Numbered from the stretch's first letter, positions 39,536-49,932 are shown. The stretch: DNA of 64,000 bases from Ferruginibacter sp. (GCA_013141435.1 JABFQZ010000012.1:124001-188000); one strand, 5' to 3'. The notes: generated by a model from the letters alone, not told the origin. Numbers and translations are program-made.

Positions 39536-41326
39536 TTATAATTCTAACCCAATTTTTTTCATTAACAAACTGGCATTCATATTTGTACAAACACCATTTT
39601 TCAATTTATAATCAAAATATAATTCTTCTCCTTTTGTTTGTGCATCAAAATGGTAATTTACAATATTTTGTGGATAGACATCTTCTAATTTTGCCAATGC
39701 TACATCATGTGTGGCTAATATTGCTACTGCCTTTTGTTTTATTAGTTGTTTTATCAATGCTTCTGAGCCAGTATGCCTATCTAACGAATTAGTGCCTCTT
39801 AATATTTCGTCGAGCAATATAAATATTTTTTCGCCAGCATTTATTTTTTCAATTATTGTTTTAAGTTTTTTAAGTTCGGCATAAAAAGTACTTGTATTTT
39901 CTTCCAAATTATCGGTAATACGCATACTGCTAATTAGTTGCACATGGGCTACCACAAATGTTTTTGCACATACTGGAGCACCTGCCATAGCTAAAATTGT
40001 ATTTATACCTATACTGCGTAAATAAGTGCTTTTGCCAGCCATATTGCTACCAGTTACCAATAATATTTTGCCAGAGTTTTTTATGTCTATATAATTATTT
40101 ACTCTATTTTTTTTATGAATAAGTGGATGCCCAAGTTCTTCTGCAAAAATGCAAAAATGATTATCTTTTAACTGTGGAAAACACCAATCTGGATTATTAA
40201 AATGTATTACAGCAAAACTATTTAGTACTTCAAACTCTGCTAAAGTGTCAAACCATATATTCAAATTTTCAGAATTATTTTTTTTCCAATTTTCTAAATC
40301 TAATACTTGCTGCAAATTCCACATCAAGAATATATTTAGCTGTATTGATATTACGATATTGTAGCGCATATCAAGCTTATCAAGTATCTTTTTTAGTGCT
40401 TTAATTTTATTCGAGGCAAAGTTGTTTTTGCTTTGCAAATTGGTTTTTAGTTGATGTAAAAGAGGAGAGGTGTAATTTTCATTTTCGATACTTGCAATAC
40501 TATCTTTAAGTATAGCTAAATCGTTTACAATATCTGATAATTTATTATGTAGTGGTGCAATAATTTTATTTATTTGGAAGGCGATTATCAATGCTATTAG
40601 TAAAAATAAATACCAAACGCTTTTGGATACAAAATCGAAAACAAATAAAGCAGTAATACTTAAAATAATACCAGGAATTGCCCATCGAAGCCATTGCCAA
40701 TGTTTAAATTGTAAAAATAAATTTGGCTCTTTCAACCAATTATTTATTTTTTGCATTGTACTTTCTTTAATGCTATTTTCTTTGCCAATGGCTTGCAGGT
40801 TTTGTACCCAAGGCATTTTTGTAGAAAGTTCTTTTACTGCTGCTTGACGTTGTAAAATAATTTCGGGTTTGGCAGGTGCAAGAAGCCAATCTGCCATTTT
40901 TTTTGCACTATGTTCCGAAGTAGTTCTATTTAAAAATTGGTATAAAGACGAGCTGCCAAAAATATCCATATCATTAGCATAAAAATGATTATTAGGTGTA
41001 AACTTAAAGCCATTCTCAAACTGACTATTTATTCCTTCTACTGCCAATATCTCATTTTCATTTATTTTTTGTACATGTTGTAAGTGTTTTATGGCTGCTT
41101 TATTTGTAAGGTCTTTATAAATGAGTTGTATAAAAACTATTGATAATAAAACAGCTATAGCAATAGCCAAAATTATATTGATATGCCACAAATAATAAAA
41201 AACAAATATTATCAGTAGTACATTACCGAATCGCAATAAACCAAACACCGATTTTTTTGCTAGTAGTTTTTTTATTTTTAAATCTAACTCTTCTATATTA
41301 TTTTCATAAAATTCTATTGCTTGCAT
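39536..41326 (-). CDS. MutS-like ATPase (MutS-family C-terminal domain, two N-terminal TM segments)
   Basis: LLVTGSNMAGKSTYLRSIGINTILAMAGAPVCA, ILLDEILRGTNSLDR, ILATHDVAL. Confidence 0.85.
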   Translation of the reverse strand: MQAIEFYENNIEELDLKIKKLLAKKSVFGLLRFGNVLLIIFVFYYLWHINIILAIAIAVLLSIVFIQLIYKDLTNKAAIKHLQHVQKINENEILAVEGINSQFENGFKFTPNNHFYANDMDIFGSSSLYQFLNRTTSEHSAKKMADWLLAPAKPEIILQRQAAVKELSTKMPWVQNLQAIGKENSIKESTMQKINNWLKEPNLFLQFKHWQWLRWAIPGIILSITALFVFDFVSKSVWYLFLLIALIIAFQINKIIAPLHNKLSDIVNDLAILKDSIASIENENYTSPLLHQLKTNLQSKNNFASNKIKALKKILDKLDMRYNIVISIQLNIFLMWNLQQVLDLENWKKNNSENLNIWFDTLAEFEVLNSFAVIHFNNPDWCFPQLKDNHFCIFAEELGHPLIHKKNRVNNYIDIKNSGKILLVTGSNMAGKSTYLRSIGINTILAMAGAPVCAKTFVVAHVQLISSMRITDNLEENTSTFYAELKKLKTIIEKINAGEKIFILLDEILRGTNSLDRHTGSEALIKQLIKQKAVAILATHDVALAKLEDVYPQNIVNYHFDAQTKGEELYFDYKLKNGVCTNMNASLLMKKIGLEL

Positions 41327-41531
41327 TGTACAAAAGTAAATTGTATTTTTTGTAATCTATCTTTACTATTTTATCATTTTCTAATAAATTAGCGTATTAT
41401 CTCTTAAGTTATTAACTATTTGTGATTATGGAAATGAATCTTTACAATTTAGGTTTTACAAAAAAATATTTTGTAATTTTGTTTAATGTTAAGTATTTAT
41501 ACAATTATTTTTAAAGTTTTTGTATAAAAAT

Positions 41532-41901
41532 GGGGCCGTTTTGGTTTTGACAGCATAGATCTTTGTAGGTGTAAGCATGTAGTGCGTTGCGTTATTAGCA
41601 CTTTAATCTGAAAGCGAAAAACTCAAATGGCAATACTTCGTATGCCATGGCTGCTTAGTCGATAGACTAGTAACCATTAGGGCCGCCGAGCAGGTTTTAT
41701 TTCTGCCAAGTTCCGCCGCCGACATCAAAAAAAAGGAATATGCTACAACAGAATGATGTGACTGTTGTTTAAGATTATTCTTCTAAGAAAAATATTGGTT
41801 TGTTTTGCTCCTGTATTTTTTCGAAAATTAATGCAAAAATAAACATGTAGAAAGCTTATGGCGAATATGTTTGGACACCGGTTCGAGTCCGGTCGGCTCC
41901 A
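41532..41901 (+). ncRNA. ssrA: tmRNA
   Basis: 5' GGGGCCG pairs with 3' CGGCTCC; T-arm GGTTCGAGTCC; tag ORF GNTSYAMAA* at 41629-41658; CCA not genomically encoded (CTCCA|CAA). Confidence 0.95.
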
Positions 41902-41902
41902 C

Positions 41903-41948
41903 AAAAGCGAACACAGAGAGGAATTTTTATCTTTGTGTTCGCTTTTTT
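41903..41948 (+). terminator. Terminator of ssrA
   Basis: AAAAGCGAACACA...TGTGTTCGCTTTTTT hairpin. Confidence 0.85.
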
Positions 41949-42073
41949 ACAATTTTTTTATATCATATTTTTTAGTACTTAATTAAAAAATATATAATAT
42001 TTCATACACACAATTGTACATAATTAAAAAGATTATTACATAACTCCTAAATTTGTAACACAAAAATATTTTT

Positions 42074-43228
42074 ATGCATTTTCAACTTTCTGAAGAACAA
42101 TTAATGATACAACAAGCAGCAAAAGATTTTGCTGTAAACGAATGCTTACCAGGAGTTATTGAAAGAGATGAACACCAAAAATTTCCGAAAGAGCAAATAG
42201 AAAAATTGGCCGATTTGGGTTTTATGGGTATGATGGTAAAGCCAGAATATGGAGGTGCTGGTTTGGATACAGTAAGTTATGTACTAGCTATGGAAGAAAT
42301 TAGTAAAGTAGATGCTAGTACAAGTGTATGTGTAAGTGTAAACAATAGTCTTGTTTGTTACGGTTTACAAGAATATGGCAATGAGCAACAAAAACAAAAA
42401 TATTTGACTCCACTAGCTCAAGGAAAAAAAGATGGTAATTTGTACATAGGAGCTTTTTGTTTAAGTGAACCAGAGGCTGGTAGTGATGCTACAAGCCAAC
42501 AAACTACTGCTGAAAATAAAGGTGATTATTATTTGTTAAATGGTACAAAAAACTGGATTACAAATGGTAATAGTGCCAGTGTATATTTAGTAATTGCTCA
42601 ATCTGATGTAAGTAAAGGCAGCCGAGGTATTAATGCTTTTATTGTTGAAAAAAATTGGGAAGGTGTAGTAGTAGGTGCTAAAGAAAATAAATTGGGAATA
42701 AGAGGTAGCGATACACACACAATTTTATTTAACGATGTAAAAGTGCCAAAAGAAAATAGAATAGGAGAGGAAGGATCTGGTTTTAAATTTGCTATGAAAA
42801 CTCTAGCTGGAGGTCGTATTGGTATTGCATCGCAAGCATTAGGTATAGCAAGTGGCGCTTTTGAATTGGCTATAAAATATAGCAAAGTGCGGAAAGCATT
42901 TGGAACTGAAATAATGAACCACCAAATAATTCAATTTAAGTTGGCTGATATGGCTACAAAAATTGAATGTGCCAGATTACTTTGTTTGAAAGCAGCTTGG
43001 GAAAAAGATAACAATATTGATTATACTTTAAGCAGCTCAATGGCGAAAGTTTTTAGTAGTGAAGCTGCCATGTGGAGTGCCACCGAAGCTGTACAAATAC
43101 ACGGTGGATACGGATTTGTAAAAGAATACCATGTGGAGCGAATGATGAGAGACGCAAAAATTACTCAGATTTATGAAGGTACAAGTGAGGTGCAACGAAT
43201 TGTTATTGGAAGGGCAATTTTAAAGTAA
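42074..43228 (+). CDS. Acyl-CoA dehydrogenase
   Basis: LGFMGMMVKPEYGGAGLD, AFCLSEPEAGSDA, QIHGGYGFVKEYHVERMMRDAKITQIYEGTSEVQRIVIGR. Confidence 0.96.
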   Translation: MHFQLSEEQLMIQQAAKDFAVNECLPGVIERDEHQKFPKEQIEKLADLGFMGMMVKPEYGGAGLDTVSYVLAMEEISKVDASTSVCVSVNNSLVCYGLQEYGNEQQKQKYLTPLAQGKKDGNLYIGAFCLSEPEAGSDATSQQTTAENKGDYYLLNGTKNWITNGNSASVYLVIAQSDVSKGSRGINAFIVEKNWEGVVVGAKENKLGIRGSDTHTILFNDVKVPKENRIGEEGSGFKFAMKTLAGGRIGIASQALGIASGAFELAIKYSKVRKAFGTEIMNHQIIQFKLADMATKIECARLLCLKAAWEKDNNIDYTLSSSMAKVFSSEAAMWSATEAVQIHGGYGFVKEYHVERMMRDAKITQIYEGTSEVQRIVIGRAILK

Positions 43229-43340
43229 AAATAATTACTACAGCCTCAAAAAACATTTATTGAATTTAGATAAAAATATTACGAAGATTAATAATTGAAA
43301 AACTTTGAGCTTACTAGGTTTTGCTATTATATCGTAAAAA

Positions 43341-44174
43341 TTATTCTACTTCTGTAAGTAAAGCAAGCCAATCGCCCATTTTATAAACTGCTTTAATATT
43401 AATTTTTGTTTGTTGTAAAACGTTTACAATATTGGCTTCATTGTGCAGCATAATACCACTAAATAAAATTATAGTACCAACCTTTGTAGACGCCTTAATA
43501 GCATCAATATTAGCCGTAATAACGTTCAAATTAATATTTGCTAAAATTATATCAACTACATTTGCAAGTGGAATAGTTTCTGCTTTTACAATATTAATTT
43601 TTGTGCAAGCATTAACTGTAATATTTTCCTTTGCGTTTTCTATACTCCAATCATCGCAATCTATTGCTAAAATGGATTGTGCACCCATTTTTTCGGCAAG
43701 TATTGCTAGTACACCAGTACCTGTACCAAAATCTATTACAGTTTTATTTTTAAAATTTAACTGGCTCATTTGCTCCACCATTAAATATGTAGTAGCATGA
43801 TGTCCGGTTCCAAAACTCATTTTTGGTGTTACTTCTATATCATATTCAAAACTACTATCAGGCTTATGAAAACTAGCTCTTATATAAACAAAAGGTTTAG
43901 ATGAAATAGGGTTATTAACAATTACTGGTTCAAAATCAGCTTCCCATTTTGCATTCCAATTTTCTTCTTCAATAATTGATTTTGTATATTTTATGCAATT
44001 TATATCAATTACTAGATTTAATAAATTTTCATCGAAACTTTCACTTTTAATACATGCTTTTAATGTATCAGTTTCTTCTTCAAAGCCGTCATAACCAATA
44101 TCGCTTAGCCGAGCTACAAGTATTTCAGATTGCTCTTCGCTTATATTTGAAAATAGTATTTGGGTGTAGTTCAT
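43341..44174 (-). CDS. prmA: Ribosomal protein L11 methyltransferase
   Basis: MSFGTGHHATTYLM, VIDFGTGTGVLAILAEKMGA, DIILANINLNV. Confidence 0.93.
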   Translation of the reverse strand: MNYTQILFSNISEEQSEILVARLSDIGYDGFEEETDTLKACIKSESFDENLLNLVIDINCIKYTKSIIEEENWNAKWEADFEPVIVNNPISSKPFVYIRASFHKPDSSFEYDIEVTPKMSFGTGHHATTYLMVEQMSQLNFKNKTVIDFGTGTGVLAILAEKMGAQSILAIDCDDWSIENAKENITVNACTKINIVKAETIPLANVVDIILANINLNVITANIDAIKASTKVGTIILFSGIMLHNEANIVNVLQQTKINIKAVYKMGDWLALLTEVE

Positions 44175-44176
44175 AA

Positions 44177-44208
44177 ATTAAAAAACTGCAACCTTAATGG
44201 TTGCAGTT
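44177..44208 (-). terminator. Rho-independent terminator downstream of pnp (minus strand)
   Basis: minus strand AACTGCAACC-ATTAA-GGTTGCAGTTTTTTAA. Confidence 0.8.
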
Positions 44209-44232
44209 GGTTTGATATTTTAATGAAAATTA

Positions 44233-46380
44233 TTACGCTTGTGGAGCTTCCGGTTTAGCTGGAGCTTCAGGTTTTGGCATCAACGCTTTTCTACTTAGTT
44301 TAAATTTGCCTGTTTTTTGATCAATATCAAGCAATTTTACTTTTACTTTTTCGCCTTCTTTAAATATGCCATCCATAGTTTCTAAGCGTTTCCAGCTTAT
44401 TTCGCTAATATGTAGCAAGCCTTCTTTTTTTGGTAAAAACTCTACAAATGCACCAAATTCTTTAATGCTTTTTATTGTACCTTCGTAAGTTTCGCCTACA
44501 ACAGCGGTAGCCACCAATCCTTGAATCCAAGTATAAGCTTTATCCAAAGCAGCTTTATCTTTACAGAAAATGCTTACCGAACCTGCGTTATCTACTTCTT
44601 CAATATTTACGGTAGCTCCAGTTTCTCTTTGTATTTCTTGTATTACTTTACCACCTGGCCCTATCACTGCACCAATGTACTCTTTGTCAATCATAAATTT
44701 AACCATACGAGGTGCATGAGGTTTTACATCTGGTCTAGCAGTTTCCATGGTAGCATGCATTGCATCTAATATGTGTAAACGACCTTTGCGTGCCTGTGCA
44801 AGTGCACTACGCATAATATCCATACTCAAACCATCTACTTTTATATCCATTTGTACACCACAAATTCCATCTCTAGTACCTGTTACTTTAAAATCCATAT
44901 CGCCCAAATGGTCTTCGTCGCCCAAAATATCGGTAAGTACGGCAAATTGGTCGCCTTTTTTTATTAAACCCATTGCTACACCGCTCAAATGTTTTTTAAG
45001 TGGTACACCAGCATCCATTAATGCTAATGAACCTGCGCATACAGTTGCCATAGATGAAGATCCATTGCTTTCTAAAATATCGCTAACTACTCTTACAGTG
45101 TAAGGATACTCTGTGCCAGGCATCATTTTCTTTAACGAACGCATAGCCAAATTACCATGACCTACTTCTCTTCTGCCTACTCCACGCATCATTTTTACTT
45201 CGCCAGTACTAAATGGTGGAAAGTTATAATGCAAAATAAATTTGGTATAATCAGAATGATGTGCACTTTCAACTAATAATTCATCTAAAGGAGTACCTAA
45301 TGTAACTGTTGTAAGCGACTGTGTTTCACCTCTTGTGAATAAAGCTGAACCATGTGGTGTAGGCAAAATATCTACTTCCATTTCTAGTTGACGTATATCT
45401 TCTGTACCTCTACCATCTAATCTTTTACGATCGTTTAGTATCATATCTCTTACCACATTGTATTGCAATTCGCCAAAATAATGCCCTATTAATTTTTTAT
45501 CTTCATCTGCCAATTCTTCTCCCAAAAATTCTTTTACCTCAGTTTTTAGTGCTGCATATGCATCACTTCTTTCATGCTTTGCCGATGCCGATGCAGATAT
45601 AGCATACATTTTGTCTTTAGCAAAGGCTACAATTTTTGCATCTAACTCTTCATTGCGATATGGCTTTGTATAATCTCTTTTAGTAGTAACTCCTACTAAA
45701 TTTCTCAACTCTTGCTGTGCTTTTACATGAGCTTGTATGGCTGTATGAGCTGCTTCTATTGCTAATATCAAATCATCTTCACTACATTCGTTTGCTTCTC
45801 CCTCTACCATCATAATATTATTGGTAGTAGCTGCTATAATAAATTCATAATCGGCAACTGCAATTTCGGTACGAGTAGGGTTTATAACTATTTGCCCATT
45901 AACTTTTGCTACCCTCACTTCCGATAACATTTCCATAATTGGAATATCGGAAACAGCTAATGCTGCCGATGCTGCTAAGCAAGCTAAGGAATCTGGCATT
46001 ACTTCATCATCAGATGAAATTAATGAAATTAAAACTTGTACATCACACACATAATCTTCTGGAAACAATGGACGTAAAGCTCTGTCTATTAACCTAGAAG
46101 TAAGTATTTCATAATCGTTTAAACGAGCTTCTCTTTTAAAAAATGAACCCGGAATACGACCATTTGATGAAAATTTTTCTTGATAATCTACCGAAAGTGG
46201 AAAAAAAGATTGTCCTTCTTTTGGTTCTTTGTTGGCAACTACTGTAGCTAAAAGCATACAATTGCCTTGGCGTACTACTACTGCACCATCGGCTTGTCGA
46301 GCCATTTTGCCAGTTTCTATTGTTACCATTTTACCGCCACCAATATCAAACGTAACTTGTTTTGCTTGTAAAAAAGCCAT
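44233..46380 (-). CDS. pnp: Polyribonucleotide nucleotidyltransferase
   Basis: RNase PH repeats; KH domain VIGPGGKVIQEIQRETGATVNIEE; S1 domain. Confidence 0.97.
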   Translation of the reverse strand: MAFLQAKQVTFDIGGGKMVTIETGKMARQADGAVVVRQGNCMLLATVVANKEPKEGQSFFPLSVDYQEKFSSNGRIPGSFFKREARLNDYEILTSRLIDRALRPLFPEDYVCDVQVLISLISSDDEVMPDSLACLAASAALAVSDIPIMEMLSEVRVAKVNGQIVINPTRTEIAVADYEFIIAATTNNIMMVEGEANECSEDDLILAIEAAHTAIQAHVKAQQELRNLVGVTTKRDYTKPYRNEELDAKIVAFAKDKMYAISASASAKHERSDAYAALKTEVKEFLGEELADEDKKLIGHYFGELQYNVVRDMILNDRKRLDGRGTEDIRQLEMEVDILPTPHGSALFTRGETQSLTTVTLGTPLDELLVESAHHSDYTKFILHYNFPPFSTGEVKMMRGVGRREVGHGNLAMRSLKKMMPGTEYPYTVRVVSDILESNGSSSMATVCAGSLALMDAGVPLKKHLSGVAMGLIKKGDQFAVLTDILGDEDHLGDMDFKVTGTRDGICGVQMDIKVDGLSMDIMRSALAQARKGRLHILDAMHATMETARPDVKPHAPRMVKFMIDKEYIGAVIGPGGKVIQEIQRETGATVNIEEVDNAGSVSIFCKDKAALDKAYTWIQGLVATAVVGETYEGTIKSIKEFGAFVEFLPKKEGLLHISEISWKRLETMDGIFKEGEKVKVKLLDIDQKTGKFKLSRKALMPKPEAPAKPEAPQA

Positions 46381-46446
46381 AATTATTTATTTTTGGGTTG
46401 AAAACTTTTCCAACGAGTAAAAGAAGGGTATGTATAAAGAATAAAT

Positions 46447-46469
46447 CCCAACGGTAAAATACTGTTGGG
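46447..46469 (-). terminator. Hairpin in the rpsO-pnp intergenic region
   Basis: minus strand CCCAACAGT-ATTTT-ACCGTTGGG followed by only a weak T-rich run. Confidence 0.55.
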
Positions 46470-46498
46470 AAAAATTCTTGTTTAATACATATAATAAT

Positions 46499-46771
46499 TT
46501 ATTTACGAAGACCTAATTTTTCAATTAAAGCTCTGTAACCTGTAAGGTCGTGCTTGCTTAAATAAGCTAACAAACGCTTACGCTGACCAACCATAATCAT
46601 TAACCCACGCTGAGACGAAAAATCTTTTTTGTTGGTTTTTAAATGATTTGAAATGTGATTGATACGTTCAGTAATCATTGCTACTTGGCCTTCAATAGAA
46701 CCAGTGTTTTTAGCGTTTCCGCCGTAGGTGGAGAAAATAGTTGCTTTTCTCTCTAAAGTTAAATGCGACAT
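46499..46771 (-). CDS. rpsO: 30S ribosomal protein S15
   Basis: TGSIEGQVAMITERINHISNHLKTNKKDFSSQRGLMIMVGQRKRLLAYL. Confidence 0.97.
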   Translation of the reverse strand: MSHLTLERKATIFSTYGGNAKNTGSIEGQVAMITERINHISNHLKTNKKDFSSQRGLMIMVGQRKRLLAYLSKHDLTGYRALIEKLGLRK

Positions 46772-46887
46772 TAATTTTTTGTTTAAAACGGTTTTGTTTT
46801 ATCTTTTTTCTAATTGTGTGCAAAAGTAGTATAAAAAAAGCATATAATAAGGTTATTTGGGTATTTTTTTTGAATATTGCACATATT

Positions 46888-47880
46888 ATGAGTTTAACTT
46901 TTGCTATTATTGGTTGCGGACGCATTGCACAAAGGCATGCTGAACAAATATTGAAGATTGGAAAATTAGTTGCAGTATGTGATATTGATGCAAAAAGAGC
47001 AAATGAAATGGCATTAAAATATGGTGCAAATGCTTATGATAATATAGAAAATCTTTTACTTCAAGAGTATGATATTGATGTGATTAGCATTTGTACACCC
47101 AATGGTTTGCACGCTACACATACTATTTTAGCATTACAAGCCAATAAGCATGTACTATGCGAAAAGCCACTAAGCATAAATGTAGCTGATGCAAAAAAAA
47201 TGATTTTGGAAGCAAAAAAAGCCGATAAAAAATTATTTGTAGTAAAACAAAATAGATACAATCCACCTATTGCTTTTTTAAAAAAAATTATTGCCGAAAA
47301 TAAACTTGGACAAATTTATAGTTTTCAAATAAATTGTTTTTGGAACCGCCCTGTCGAGTATTACACCAGTTGGAAAGGTACAAAAGAGTTAGATGGAGGC
47401 ACGCTATTTACTCAATTTAGTCATTTTATAGATTTACTTTATTGGCTATTAGGCAATGTAAAAGAAGTAAAAGCCACTGCCAAAAATCATGCACACCCTA
47501 CTATACAATTTGAAGATAATGGTGCTGTAATATTTGAAATGGTAAATGGAGCAATAGGCACTTTAAATTATACAGTAAACAGTTTTGCCAAAAATATGGA
47601 AGGCTCGATTACTATATTTGCCGAAAAGGGTACTGTAAAAGTTGGAGGTCAGTATTTGAATGAGTTAGAATATTTTAGTGTAAATGGAATTGAAACACCA
47701 AATTTGCCGTTGGGCAACCCTGCAAATGGCTATGGTTTTTACCAAGGCAGCATGAGTAATCATGATAAAGTATATACAAACCTAGTATTAGCTTTGCAAA
47801 ATGATAAACATGAATTTGCCAATGGCGATGATGGATTGAAAACAGTGGAGATAATAGAAAAGATATATGCACAAAAATAA
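46888..47880 (+). CDS. Gfo/Idh/MocA family oxidoreductase (WlbA/WbpB-like sugar dehydrogenase)
   Basis: FAIIGCGRIAQRHAEQ, CTPNGLHATHTILALQANKHVLCEKPLSI; the ORF track start 46741 adds an implausible 49-aa extension overlapping rpsO. Confidence 0.85.
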   Translation: MSLTFAIIGCGRIAQRHAEQILKIGKLVAVCDIDAKRANEMALKYGANAYDNIENLLLQEYDIDVISICTPNGLHATHTILALQANKHVLCEKPLSINVADAKKMILEAKKADKKLFVVKQNRYNPPIAFLKKIIAENKLGQIYSFQINCFWNRPVEYYTSWKGTKELDGGTLFTQFSHFIDLLYWLLGNVKEVKATAKNHAHPTIQFEDNGAVIFEMVNGAIGTLNYTVNSFAKNMEGSITIFAEKGTVKVGGQYLNELEYFSVNGIETPNLPLGNPANGYGFYQGSMSNHDKVYTNLVLALQNDKHEFANGDDGLKTVEIIEKIYAQK

Positions 47881-48940
47881 TTTGAAAACAATTATACATA
47901 TTGTAGGAAACAGACCTCAGTTTATAAAACTTGCTGTACTTTATAAAGAACTAGCTACTGATGCAAATATTAATCAAGAAATTATACATACAGGGCAACA
48001 CTATAGCTTTAATATGAGCGATATTTTTTTTGCCGAATTAAAAATTCCCAAACCTACTTTAAACTTTAATATAAATAATAACACTACCACAATATTTGTA
48101 CAAGAAGCTACAGAAAAGTTGTACCAATATTTTTTACAAAAAAATAATACTATTGTTTTTGTATATGGCGATACCAACACTACTTTAGCCGCTGCCCTTG
48201 CAGCAAAAAATGCAAAATTACCTTTGTTACATTTTGAAGCTGGTGTGCGTACTTATGATAATACCATGCCCGAAGAAATAAACAGAGTACAAACCGATAA
48301 ATTGGCCGAAATAAATTATTGCTGTACACAAAAAAATTACGAAACCATGCTTGCCGAAGGTTTTGATGCAAACAAAGTAATACAAACAGGCGATTTAATG
48401 CTTGATGCATTTTTAAAAATAGAAGCTAGTAAAAGTAATGTGGTAAAAACACTAAAATATATTGCATGCACAATTCATAGAGAGGCCAACTTGAGTAGTA
48501 AAGAAAACTTAACTCAAATTATACATGCTTTAAATAAAATAAACAACTCCATAGCTGTTGTAATGCCCATACACCCACATACACAAAAGCGCATATTAGA
48601 ATACAACATTAATATTGAATTTGTTACAACCCCAGCCTTGGGATATGCTGATATGAAAAAAGTATTATTAGATTCAGAATATGTAATAACTGATAGTGGA
48701 GGTGCTAGTAGAGAAGCCTATTTTTTAAAGAAAAAATCTTTGATAATTATGGACAAACCTTTTTGGCCCGAAATTATAGAACAAAACTGTTCGCTATATA
48801 CTACTGCAAATGAATGTAAAATTATTGAAAAAAATAATGCTCTTTCTTTTTTAAAGCCAAATTTTGAAACTAACATTTTTGGAAATGGAAATGCCGCCAA
48901 AAATATTCATACCCACATATCGAAATATTTATTAGTTTAA
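47867..48940 (+). CDS. UDP-N-acetylglucosamine 2-epimerase (non-hydrolysing family)
   Basis: VGNRPQFIKLAVLYKEL, IIHTGQHYSFNMSDIFF, VYGDTNTTLAAALAA, HFEAGVRTYDNTMPEEINR, TDSGGASREAYFL. Confidence 0.9.
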   Translation: MHKNNLKTIIHIVGNRPQFIKLAVLYKELATDANINQEIIHTGQHYSFNMSDIFFAELKIPKPTLNFNINNNTTTIFVQEATEKLYQYFLQKNNTIVFVYGDTNTTLAAALAAKNAKLPLLHFEAGVRTYDNTMPEEINRVQTDKLAEINYCCTQKNYETMLAEGFDANKVIQTGDLMLDAFLKIEASKSNVVKTLKYIACTIHREANLSSKENLTQIIHALNKINNSIAVVMPIHPHTQKRILEYNINIEFVTTPALGYADMKKVLLDSEYVITDSGGASREAYFLKKKSLIIMDKPFWPEIIEQNCSLYTTANECKIIEKNNALSFLKPNFETNIFGNGNAAKNIHTHISKYLLV

Positions 48941-49078
48941 AATATGTAAAAAATAATTTTAAAATGCTATTTTGTGCTAGTGCTTTGGATTTTTTTTTGA
49001 ACAGTCATATAAAAACTAAAACATCATCTACCTTATTTTATCATTAACCTAACCTTTTCTTTTTTTTAATCAGTCTTA

Positions 49079-49861
49079 TTATTCGTATTTTATAAACACT
49101 AAAATGCTATCATTTGGTAAATAAAGATATAGTTTACTTTCTTTAAAGTAGTAGTTTACCAGTTGGTTGTTTATTTGTTGTGCCAAAATTTGATCTATAC
49201 TCTTATTACCACAAGCCATTTGTGTACTTATTAATAACCCAAATTTTATTCTATCTCCCTGCACTTCTATTTTGCCACCAAATGTATTGCACCCATCGTT
49301 TCCAGTTATACTATTTTTGTTTAAATCTATGTTACAAAATGGTGCAACATTATAATCTTTTGTATTGATGTTGATATTGCCAAGTTTTTCTAATTTCCAT
49401 TTGCCATGTAAGTTGTTATTTGATAGATAATTTCCACAACCATTATATGTAATACTGTTAAAACTAAATTTTACTTCCTTAGTAAAAACCTCTTTATGTA
49501 TAGGTGTAGTACATTCTTTGTTGGTAATAAAAATTTTAATATCTCCGTCTTTAGTTGTAGCCGAATAAACTTTATTTCCATTGATAGTATCTTTTTTTAA
49601 TTGATTATATCCAATTTTTAGTGAAAGCCCATCGTCTGCAATAAAACGTACAGTATCATCAATATTTATTTGAAGTTTCCAATTTGAAGGCACATTACCT
49701 TCTGCAAAAAAATCGATACCAAATTTCTGTAATTTTGATAATTCGGTATTTGAAATTGTTTTTATATCAATGTTATTATTTTTAGCTTTTTTTTCTATTT
49801 TATTTGAATTGTGGCAGCTTAGAATAACAATAATTGTAAATGTTGTTAATATGTTTTTCAT
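49079..49861 (-). CDS. META-domain (HslJ-like) lipoprotein
   Basis: lipobox VILSCHNS; GKWKLEKLG...NSITGNDGCNTFGG...TQMAC. Confidence 0.75.
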   Translation of the reverse strand: MKNILTTFTIIVILSCHNSNKIEKKAKNNNIDIKTISNTELSKLQKFGIDFFAEGNVPSNWKLQINIDDTVRFIADDGLSLKIGYNQLKKDTINGNKVYSATTKDGDIKIFITNKECTTPIHKEVFTKEVKFSFNSITYNGCGNYLSNNNLHGKWKLEKLGNININTKDYNVAPFCNIDLNKNSITGNDGCNTFGGKIEVQGDRIKFGLLISTQMACGNKSIDQILAQQINNQLVNYYFKESKLYLYLPNDSILVFIKYE

Positions 49862-49932
49862 TAAATATTTTATTTTAATATAAATGTATAATTTATTTAG
49901 TAACTACATTTGTAATTAACAAAAACAAATTT

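Noticed and set aside
45328-45350. TGTTTCACCTCTTGTGAA resembling a parS half-palindrome
   Set aside because: Inside pnp coding sequence and not matching TGTTTCACGTGAAACA; chance similarity.
46741-46887. N-terminal extension of the Gfo/Idh oxidoreductase ORF
   Set aside because: Overlaps rpsO antisense and adds a hydrophobic stretch before the canonical Rossmann start MSLTFAIIGCGRIAQ; ATG at 46888 is better.
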